From: Klenkia brasiliensis
GTDB taxonomy: Bacteria > Actinomycetota > Actinomycetes > Mycobacteriales > Geodermatophilaceae
Reading direction: 5' to 3'
Assembly (NCBI RefSeq): GCF_900100695.1
Contig: NZ_FNCF01000002.1
Span: 372,001 to 436,000 of the forward strand
DNA: 64,000 nucleotides
The notes below the pieces were generated by a model, which saw only the letters and a program-made list of their open reading frames with translations, searched no databases and was not told the origin of the DNA. How positions within the stretch are numbered: the stretch's first letter is position 1; the number at the start of each line of letters is the position of its first letter. Shown one piece after another: positions 55,611 to 64,000 of the stretch. A program made the position numbers and the translations under genes.

Positions 55611-56975
55611 GTGTCGAGACAACGGCTGCTGGTCATCGGGGGCGACGCGGGCGGCATGTCCGCCGCGGCGCAGGCGCGGCGGATCCGCGGCGAGGACGAG
55701 TTGGAGGTCGTCGTCCTGGAGCAGGGCGAGGACACCTCGTTCTCCGCGTGCGGGATCCCGTACTGGGTCGGTGGCCTGGTCGGCGGCCGCGGCGACCTGG
55801 TCGCCCGGACGCCGGAGGAGCACCGGCGGCGCGGCATCCAGGTGCACACCGGCACCCGCGCCGAGGCCGTGGACCTCGACGCCTGCCGGGTCACCGCCGC
55901 CGACGGCCGGACCTTCGACTACGACCACCTGCTGATCGCCACCGGTGGCCGGCCGACCCGGCCGCCGATCGAGGGGCTGGACGCCCCCGGCGTGTTCGGC
56001 GTGCACCGCCTGGACGACGGGGAGCGCATCCGGGCCGCGATCGACGCCCTGCCGTCGGACCGGCCCGGCAGGGCCGTCGTCCTCGGCGGGGGGTACATCG
56101 GCCTGGAGATGGCCGAGGTGCTGCAGCACCGCGGGCTGTCGGTCGACGTGGTGCTGGCCGACCCGCTGCCGATGGGGTTGCTGGACGCCGACATGGGTGA
56201 GCGGGTGTGCGCGGCCATGCGCGGGATGGGCATGGGCGTGCACACCGACCAGGCCGTGCGGGAGGTGCTGCGCGACGCCGACGGGCGGGCGTGCGGGGTG
56301 CGCACCGACCAGGGGACCTACGACGCCGACCTCGTCGTCCTCGGGCTGGGCATGGGCCCGGAGGCCCGGCTGGCCGAGGCGGCGGGTCTGGGCATCGGCG
56401 TGACCGGCGGCATCGACGTCGACGCCACCATGCGCAGCCGCACCCACGAGAACGTGTTCGCCGCCGGCGACTGCGTGCAGACGTACCACCACCTCACCGG
56501 CGAGCCCGCGCACGTGGCGCTGGGCACCCACGCCAACAAGCAGGGCCGGGTCGCCGGCTCGGTCATCGCGGGGCGCCCGGCGCGGTTCGCCGGCGTGCTC
56601 GGGACGGCGCTGACGAAGGTCGGCGACCTGGAGATCGGCCGCACCGGGCTGTGCACCACGCAGGCCGAGACGGCCGGGTTCGACTTCCGCACCGACGTCG
56701 TCGAGGGCACCACGCGGGCCGGGTACTACCCGGGCGCCGAGGAGATCGCCGTCAAGCTGATCACCGAGTCCGGGTCGGGGCGGCTGCTGGGCGGCCAGGT
56801 GCTGGGCGGGCAGGGCGCGGGCAAGCGGGTCGACGTGCTGGCCACCGCGATCTGGGGCCGGATGACCGCCGAGGAGCTGTCGGAGTCCGACCTGTCCTAC
56901 GCGCCGCCGTTCTCGCCCACCTACGACGTGGTCGCGGTGGCTGCCCGGGTGGTCAGCCGGGCCGAGCGGGGCTGA
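55611..56975 (+). CDS. CoA-disulfide reductase-like flavoprotein
   Basis: A 454-aa pyridine-nucleotide-disulfide oxidoreductase. The FAD motif is VIGGDAGGMSAA; the single active-site cysteine is in SFSACGIPYWVGG, as in CoA-disulfide reductase and NADH oxidase; the NAD motif is GGGYIGLEMAEV; the second FAD motif is ENVFAAGDC. The dimerisation domain follows. It should reduce CoA disulfide or a related low-molecular thiol, keeping redox balance. It lies 19 bp after the GlcD-like gene, so both may be on one message. Confidence 0.87.
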   Translation: MSRQRLLVIGGDAGGMSAAAQARRIRGEDELEVVVLEQGEDTSFSACGIPYWVGGLVGGRGDLVARTPEEHRRRGIQVHTGTRAEAVDLDACRVTAADGRTFDYDHLLIATGGRPTRPPIEGLDAPGVFGVHRLDDGERIRAAIDALPSDRPGRAVVLGGGYIGLEMAEVLQHRGLSVDVVLADPLPMGLLDADMGERVCAAMRGMGMGVHTDQAVREVLRDADGRACGVRTDQGTYDADLVVLGLGMGPEARLAEAAGLGIGVTGGIDVDATMRSRTHENVFAAGDCVQTYHHLTGEPAHVALGTHANKQGRVAGSVIAGRPARFAGVLGTALTKVGDLEIGRTGLCTTQAETAGFDFRTDVVEGTTRAGYYPGAEEIAVKLITESGSGRLLGGQVLGGQGAGKRVDVLATAIWGRMTAEELSESDLSYAPPFSPTYDVVAVAARVVSRAERG

Positions 56976-57038
56976 TCCCGCCGCGGGCGCGATACTGACG
57001 CCCGAGCAGCTCGTCCTCTCTTCGACAGGAGCGTCACC

Positions 57039-58070
57039 GTGCCCATCGCGACCCCCGAGGTCTACGCCGACATGATCAGCCGGGCGAAGGCGAACGGCTT
57101 CGCCTACCCGGCCATCAACTGCACCTCCTCGGAGACGGTGAACGCCGCGCTGCGCGGGTTCGCCGACGCCGGGTCCGACGGCATCATCCAGTTCTCCACC
57201 GGCGGCGCGGAGTTCATCTCCGGCACCCGGGTCAAGGACATGGTCGTGGGCGCCACCGCGCTGGCCGAGTACACCCACGTGGCCGCGCAGCACTACCCGG
57301 TCAACGTCGCGCTGCACACCGACCACTGCCCCAAGGACAAGCTGGACAGCTACGTCCGGCCGCTCATCGCGCTCTCCCAGGAGCGGGTCGACAAGGGCGG
57401 CAACCCGCTGTTCCAGTCGCACATGTGGGACGGGTCGGCCATCGACCTGGACGAGAACCTCTCGATCGCCGCGGAGCTGATCGAGAAGACCGCCGCGGCC
57501 AAGATCGTGCTGGAGCTGGAGATCGGCGTCGTCGGCGGCGAGGAGGACGGCGTCTCCCACGACATCAACGACAAGCTCTACACCGCCCCCGGCGACTTCG
57601 TGCAGACCGCGAAGACCCTGGGCCTGGGCGAGAAGGGCATCTACCTGCTGGCCGCGACCTTCGGCAACGTGCACGGCGTCTACAAGCCGGGCAACGTCAA
57701 GCTGCGCCCGGAGGTGCTCAAGGAGGGCCAGGAGGTCGTCGTCTCCGAACTGGGCCTGGAGGCCGGCGCCAAGCCGTTCAACTTCGTCTTCCACGGTGGG
57801 TCGGGGTCCTCGCAGGAGGAGATCCGCGAGGCGCTGAGCTACGGCACGGTGAAGATGAACGTCGACACCGACACCCAGTACGCCTTCACCCGGCCGATCG
57901 CCGGCCACATGTTCAGCAACTACGACGGCGTGCTGAAGATCGACGGCGAGGTCGGCAACAAGAAGACCTACGACCCGCGCACCTACATGAAGGCCGCCGA
58001 GACGAACATGGCCGCCCGCGTCACCCAGGCCTGCGAGGACCTGCTGTCGGCCGGGACCTCGCAGTCGTGA
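57039..58070 (+). CDS. fba: Class II fructose-bisphosphate aldolase
   Basis: A 343-aa zinc aldolase of glycolysis and gluconeogenesis. Zn ligands are in LHTDHCPKDK and in FGNVHGVY and FVFHGGSGSS; the catalytic Asp is in HTDH, and the phosphate site is in NVDTDTQYA. It cleaves fructose-1,6-bisphosphate to glyceraldehyde-3-phosphate and DHAP. GTG with CAGGAG upstream. The DUF3151 gene begins on its stop codon, the conserved actinobacterial pair. Confidence 0.96.
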   Translation: MPIATPEVYADMISRAKANGFAYPAINCTSSETVNAALRGFADAGSDGIIQFSTGGAEFISGTRVKDMVVGATALAEYTHVAAQHYPVNVALHTDHCPKDKLDSYVRPLIALSQERVDKGGNPLFQSHMWDGSAIDLDENLSIAAELIEKTAAAKIVLELEIGVVGGEEDGVSHDINDKLYTAPGDFVQTAKTLGLGEKGIYLLAATFGNVHGVYKPGNVKLRPEVLKEGQEVVVSELGLEAGAKPFNFVFHGGSGSSQEEIREALSYGTVKMNVDTDTQYAFTRPIAGHMFSNYDGVLKIDGEVGNKKTYDPRTYMKAAETNMAARVTQACEDLLSAGTSQS

Positions 58071-58474
58071 CCCACGCCCACCGGGACCTGCTGGGCCCGC
58101 CGCCGGAGACCCTGCTGCCGGCCAACCCGGAGGCCGACGCCGCGCTGGCCGCGGGCACCCCGGCCGCCGAGGTGGCCGCCGCGCACCCGACGGTGAGCGC
58201 CGCCTGGGCCGCGCTGGCCGAGGAGGCGCTGGCCGGCGGCCGGGTCATCGAGGCCTACGCCTACGGCCGCACCGGCTACCACCGCGGCCTGGACGCGTTG
58301 CGCCGCAACGGCTGGAAGGGCTTCGGCCCGGTGCCGTGGTCGCACGAGCCGAACCGGGGCTTCCTGCGCTGCGTGACCGAGCTGGCCAAGGCCAGCGAGG
58401 CCATCGGCGAGACCGCGGAGACCCAGCGCCTCACCGAGCTGCTGCGCGACTGCGACCCCACCCTCGCGCCGTAG
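58067..58474 (+). CDS. DUF3151-family protein
   Basis: A 135-aa cytosolic protein of the actinobacterial DUF3151 family. Recognisable segments are HRDLLGPPPETLLP, VIEAYAYGRTGYHRGLDAL and WKGFGPVPWSHEPNRGFLRC. The fold appears helical and TPR-like. The GTG start overlaps the fba stop by four bases, so the two are translated together, although no role in glycolysis has been shown to my knowledge. Confidence 0.88.
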   Translation: MTHAHRDLLGPPPETLLPANPEADAALAAGTPAAEVAAAHPTVSAAWAALAEEALAGGRVIEAYAYGRTGYHRGLDALRRNGWKGFGPVPWSHEPNRGFLRCVTELAKASEAIGETAETQRLTELLRDCDPTLAP

Positions 58475-58486
58475 TCCTGCTGTCGT

Positions 58487-58580
58487 CCGGTCACCGGGGC
58501 CGCAGCCGGTCACGGGGCAGCAGCCGGTCACCGGGGCTGTAGCCGGTCACCGGGCAGCGATCCGGTCAGTGCACGCGCTG
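58487..58580. repeat. Tandem 18-19-bp GC-rich repeats
   Basis: Five copies of an AGCCGGTCACCGGGGC-like unit starting (at CCGGTCA) near 58487, 58506, 58524, 58543 and 58562, followed to about 58690 by inverted or partial copies. The 300-bp stretch between DUF3151 and the next gene holds only these repeats. No spacers of CRISPR type are present. Confidence 0.65.
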
Positions 58581-58593
58581 ACCGGATCGCTGC
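58549..58593. repeat. 45-bp direct repeat, left copy, with internal hairpin
   Basis: Begins ACCGGGCAGCGATCCGG and contains a perfect 13-bp inverted repeat, GCGATCCGGTCAG / CTGACCGGATCGC, around an eight-base loop. The right copy, 42 of 45 bases identical, is at 59786-59830 on the other side of the AbiEi-like gene. Confidence 0.7.
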
Positions 58594-58774
58594 TGCCCGA
58601 CCGGCTGTACCCGGGCTGACCGGCTGGCTCCGCGGTCACCGACTGCGCACGGGGTGATCGGGTCGCTGGGCGGTGACCGGTCGTGGCCGTCGTGGGCCTG
58701 TGGACGGCGCGGTTTCGTCCACAGATCTCCGCCGACGGCACCGAGACCGCCCGGCGTGGGCCAGCGTCTGCGCC

Positions 58775-59767
58775 ATGCACCCCTTCCTGCGCGCCGCCGC
58801 GGCCCGGCAGCACGGCGTCGTCACCACCCGCGACCTCGCCCGGGCCGGCATCACGCCGCAGGAGGTGCGGCGGGCCGTGGTCAACGGCGCCTGGGTCCGG
58901 TTGCGGCGCGGCGCGTTCGTCGAGGCCACCGCGCTGGCCGCCGCCGACGCGGCGGGGGAGCGGCACCTCGTGGAGGCCGCCGCCGTGGTGCGCACGGTGG
59001 ACCGTCCCGGCGCGGTGCTCAGCGGGTACTCGGCGGCCACGGTGTGGGGGCTGCCCACGCCGCGGCGACTGGCCGGCACCGTCACGCTGACCGACCCCGA
59101 CCAGCACCGCCGGGGTCGCGGCTACGTCATCACGCACGGCCCGTTGCCGCCGAGCTCGACCACGGTGCACCGCGGTCTGCCGGTCACCACACTGGCGCGC
59201 ACGGTCGTCGACTGCGCACGGGCCTGGTCGATGGAGGAGGCGGTCATCCTGGCCGACGCCGCCCGCTGGGGTGACCGGCTGACCGCTGCGGAGCTCGGGG
59301 CGGCGCTCGACGCGGCGGCCGACCACCGGGGTGCGGCAGCCGCACGACGGGCGGCGGGCCTCGCGCGGGACGGCGCGGACTCCCCGCTGGAGACGCTGAC
59401 CCGGCTGCGGTTGCACGAGTCCGACGTCGACGAACCCGACCTCCAGGTGCGGATCAGCGCGGACGGCGTGGTCCACGAGGCGGACGGGTGGTTCGGCGTC
59501 CACGGGATCGTCATGGCCTGCGACGGCCGGGGGAAGTACCGGCAGCCGTGGGGGACGACGACGGAGCAGAAGCACTGGCAGGAGAAGCGCCAGCGGGAGG
59601 TCCTGGTGGCGGCAGGTGTCCGTTTCTGGACCGTCACCAACGACGACGTCGAGGACGGCTGGCCGCGGGCGCTGGCGCGGCTGCTCGAGCTCATGGCGCG
59701 GACCCCGCCCGTCCCGCTGCGCGTCGTGGTGTCCGGCGAGCGCCGCCGGAGGCCGCGCGCCGGGTGA
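58775..59767 (+). CDS. AbiEi-like / DUF559-like protein (type IV TA antitoxin-domain family)
   Basis: A 330-aa protein. The N-terminal winged HTH (GVVTTRDLARAGITPQEVRR, VVNGAWVRLRRGAFVEA) is the AbiEi-type antitoxin domain. The C-terminal 100 residues form a DUF559/Vsr-like PD-(D/E)XK fold: ISADGVVHEADGWFGVHGIV with candidate metal-binding Glu and Asp, then KRQREVLVAAGVRFWTVTNDD. No AbiEii nucleotidyltransferase toxin is adjacent. This orphan architecture is common in actinobacteria and its role is unsettled. Direct repeats flank it on both sides, suggesting it moves or is amplified as a cassette. Confidence 0.78.
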   Translation: MHPFLRAAAARQHGVVTTRDLARAGITPQEVRRAVVNGAWVRLRRGAFVEATALAAADAAGERHLVEAAAVVRTVDRPGAVLSGYSAATVWGLPTPRRLAGTVTLTDPDQHRRGRGYVITHGPLPPSSTTVHRGLPVTTLARTVVDCARAWSMEEAVILADAARWGDRLTAAELGAALDAAADHRGAAAARRAAGLARDGADSPLETLTRLRLHESDVDEPDLQVRISADGVVHEADGWFGVHGIVMACDGRGKYRQPWGTTTEQKHWQEKRQREVLVAAGVRFWTVTNDDVEDGWPRALARLLELMARTPPVPLRVVVSGERRRRPRAG

Positions 59768-59785
59768 TGCGGGAGCAATCCGATC

Positions 59786-59830
59786 ACCGGGCAGCGATTC
59801 GGTCGCTGCACGCGCTGACCGGATCGCTGC
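59786..59830. repeat. 45-bp direct repeat, right copy
   Basis: Differs from 58549-58593 at three positions, two of which spoil the top of the hairpin stem. It starts 18 bp after the stop of the AbiEi-like gene. Confidence 0.7.
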
Positions 59831-59940
59831 GCGGTGACCGGATGGACGCAAGGTAACCGGACACCGCACCAGCAGGTCTGCACATATGTTCTGACGGTTG
59901 ACACTTCTGTGCCGCGACATCCCGTGGCACGATGCGCGGG

Positions 59941-60848
59941 ATGAGCAACGCAGCTCTGCCTCCGGTGGGCGCGCCGGACGACCGCACCGTCGTCCCGGTC
60001 TTCTTCCTGTCCGACTCCACGGGCATCAGCGCCGAGATCATGGGCAACGCGCTGCTGATCCAGTTCCCGGAGCTGAGCTTCGACCGCACCCTGGTGCCCT
60101 TCATCGCCACGGTGGAGATGGCCCGCGAGGTCGTCGCCCAGCTCGACGAGGCCATGGCGGCAGCGCGGGCCGGCACGGCGGCGGCGCCGCTGGTCTTCTG
60201 CACCGCCGTCGTCGACGAGGTGCGCGCCGAGCTCTTCCGCACCACGGCCCCGGTCATCGACCTGTTCGGCATGCACATGGCCCGGGTCGAGGAGCTGCTC
60301 GGCGTCCGCGGTCTGCGCGAGGCCCGGCGGCTGCACGGGGTGGGCGACGTCCGCCGCTACAACGACCGGATGGCCGCCGTGGAGTTCGCCATCGAGCACG
60401 ACGACGGCCAGACCTTCCGGGCCATCGAGCGGGCCGACGTCATCCTGCTGGCGCCCTCGCGCTGCGGGAAGACGCCCACCGCCATGTACCTGGCCCTGCA
60501 GCACGGCCTGTTCGTCGCCAACTACCCGCTGGTCGACGAGGACCTGGAGAGCACCGACCTGCCCCGGCCGGTGCGGGAGCACGCGGCCAAGTGCTTCGGG
60601 CTGTCCACCACGGTCACCCGGCTGGCCCGGGTCCGCCAGGAGCGCCGGCCGAACTCGCGGTACGCCTCCGAGGCGCAGTGCCGCTTCGAGCTGCGCCAGG
60701 CCGCGGCGATGTACGACCGGCACCGGCTGCCCACGATCGACACCTCGAGCTCGTCGGTCGAGGAGATCGCCGCCGTCGTCCTGCAGACCCTCAAGCGCAC
60801 CCGCCCCGGCACCCGCCGACCGGCGTCCGGCACCCCTGGAGGAAATCC

Positions 60849-60852
<4 letters not shown>
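59941..60852 (+). CDS. ppsR: PEP synthase regulatory protein (DUF299 kinase/pyrophosphorylase)
   Basis: A 303-aa bifunctional regulator of the DUF299 family. The nucleotide loop is [16 protein letters not shown] around residues 170-185; the N-terminus [20 protein letters not shown] is characteristic. It inactivates PEP synthase by ADP-dependent phosphorylation of a Thr beside the catalytic His, and reactivates it by Pi-dependent phosphorolysis. A TTGACA at 59898-59903 may be the -35. It is directly followed by ppsA with a GTGA overlap. An in-frame GTG/ATG three codons earlier is less likely. Confidence 0.93.
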
Positions 60853-63214
<2,362 letters not shown>

Positions 63215-63218
<4 letters not shown>

Positions 63219-64000
63219 CGGCCCCGGCGCAGCTCGGCGGTGAGGGTGGCGAGGGCCTCGCCACCGCTCATCAGCTGGGTCAGGCCCTCGACGTCGACGT
63301 CCTCGCGGGTCAGGTCGGCGGCCACCCGGCCGCCGGCCAGCAGCACGAACCGGTCGCCCACCAGGTGCGCGTAGCTCGGCATCGACGTCACGAAGAGCAC
63401 GGCCACCCCGGCGTCCCGGGCCGCGACCACGGTGCGCAGCACGAGCGCGTGCTGCGCCACGGTCAGCGGCGCGGCCGGCTCGTCGACCACCAGCACCCGG
63501 GCGCCGAAGTGCACCGCCCGGGCCACCGCCAGGCTGTGCCGCTGGCCCTGCTGCAGCGCCGCGGCCGGCTGGTTGACGTTGAGCCCCGGCAGCCCGACCC
63601 GCTCCAGGGCGCGCGCCGCCCCCTCGCGGGCGGCGTCCAGGTCGATCCGGCGGAACGGCCAGACCCCGCGGGTGGGCTCGTCGCCCAGCCAGAAGTTGCG
63701 CCACACCGTCATCAGCGGGACGACGGCCAGGTCCTGCCAGATCGTGGCGATGCCCCGCGCCCGGGCCTGCCGCGGACGCCGGAACCGCACCGGCCTCCCG
63801 TCGACGAGCAGCTCGCCCTCGTCGTGCCGCCGCACCCCGGACACCACCTGCACCACCGTGGACTTGCCCGCCCCGTTCTCGCCCAGCAGGCAGGTCACCG
63901 TGCCCGGGACCAGCCGCAGCGAGGCGCGGTCCAGCGCGGGCACCTGGCCGTAGCGCACCGTCACGCCGCGCAGCTCCAGCGCCGGCGCGGCCGAGACCGG
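63215..64000 (-). CDS. Sugar-type ABC ATPase with altered catalytic motifs, N-terminus outside window
   Basis: At least 261 aa of a single-domain ABC ATPase of the ribose/fructose importer type; the frame is open through the window edge and begins before it ([14 protein letters not shown]). Walker [11 protein letters not shown]-loop [10 protein letters not shown] and Walker B VLVVDEP are normal. However, the signature reads [14 protein letters not shown] instead of LSGGQ, and the H-switch His is replaced by Met (VTSMPSY). Hydrolysis may be weak or dependent on a partner. The permease and binding protein would lie beyond the right edge. Confidence 0.8.

Noticed and set aside
58487-58580. Tandem repeats considered as a CRISPR array
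   Set aside because: Units follow each other directly with 18-19-bp period and no unique spacers, and no cas gene is present.

Overview
This window is chromosomal DNA from a very GC-rich actinobacterium. The GC content, the many GTG starts, the HspR-type dnaK operon, the DUF3151/fba pair and the soluble chemoreceptor with a separate PAS protein together suggest a Geodermatophilaceae-like organism (Blastococcus, Geodermatophilus or Modestobacter). That placement is inference; no marker gene in the window settles it.

Layout. 1-6119: a divergent catabolic locus. A leftward operon (maleate isomerase, VOC dioxygenase-like protein, an 81-aa protein, an alpha/beta hydrolase, an aryl-AMP/CoA ligase) faces a rightward salicylyl/anthraniloyl-CoA-type FAD monooxygenase. 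Two copies of a GTCGAA-N2-TTCGAC operator lie between them. 6317-15152: an integrated island of about 8.8 kb in a tRNA-Gly(CCC) gene. It carries a tyrosine integrase, an excisionase-like HTH protein, a zinc-ribbon protein, a three-gene ABC-three-component (ABC-3C) type defence operon (HNH effector, small middle component, DUF2326-type ABC ATPase), a convergent 671-aa protein with a HEPN RNase motif, and decayed genes at its right end. The cargo is visibly less GC-rich than its surroundings. 15255-24523: a methyltransferase, a secreted subtilase, a small acidic protein, a sensor kinase and response regulator (the latter apparently starting at CTG), a DDATP-repeat secreted peptide, a phosphotransferase-fold protein and a split aerotaxis-like receptor. 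Three GATGAG-type 18-bp palindromes are spread through this block and probably mark the regulon of the two-component system. 24599-33227: an MFS transporter and a carbohydrate uptake and catabolism operon (ribose-type ABC importer, Gfo/Idh/MocA dehydrogenase, TIM-barrel isomerase) with a ROK regulator.

33260-50131: a DUF389 protein, a membrane Fe-S oxidoreductase, a GGDEF protein, the dnaK-grpE-dnaJ-hspR operon and clpB. Both heat-shock units carry HAIR-like operators. Between them lie two MarR regulators, a DHA2 efflux pump with a clear operator, and an OsmC/OhrR pair. 50264-63218: tandem paralogous four-helix membrane proteins, a fasciclin lipoprotein, pyrE, a DedA protein, a glycolate-oxidase-like flavoprotein, a CoA-disulfide-reductase-like enzyme, fba, DUF3151, an AbiEi/DUF559-like gene flanked by 45-bp direct repeats, and the PEP synthase regulator with ppsA. 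63215-64000: the end of a degenerate sugar-ABC ATPase that runs out of the window.

The strongest candidate for an under-described system is the island cargo: the coupled HNH / middle component / ABC ATPase operon placed tail-to-tail with the HEPN protein.
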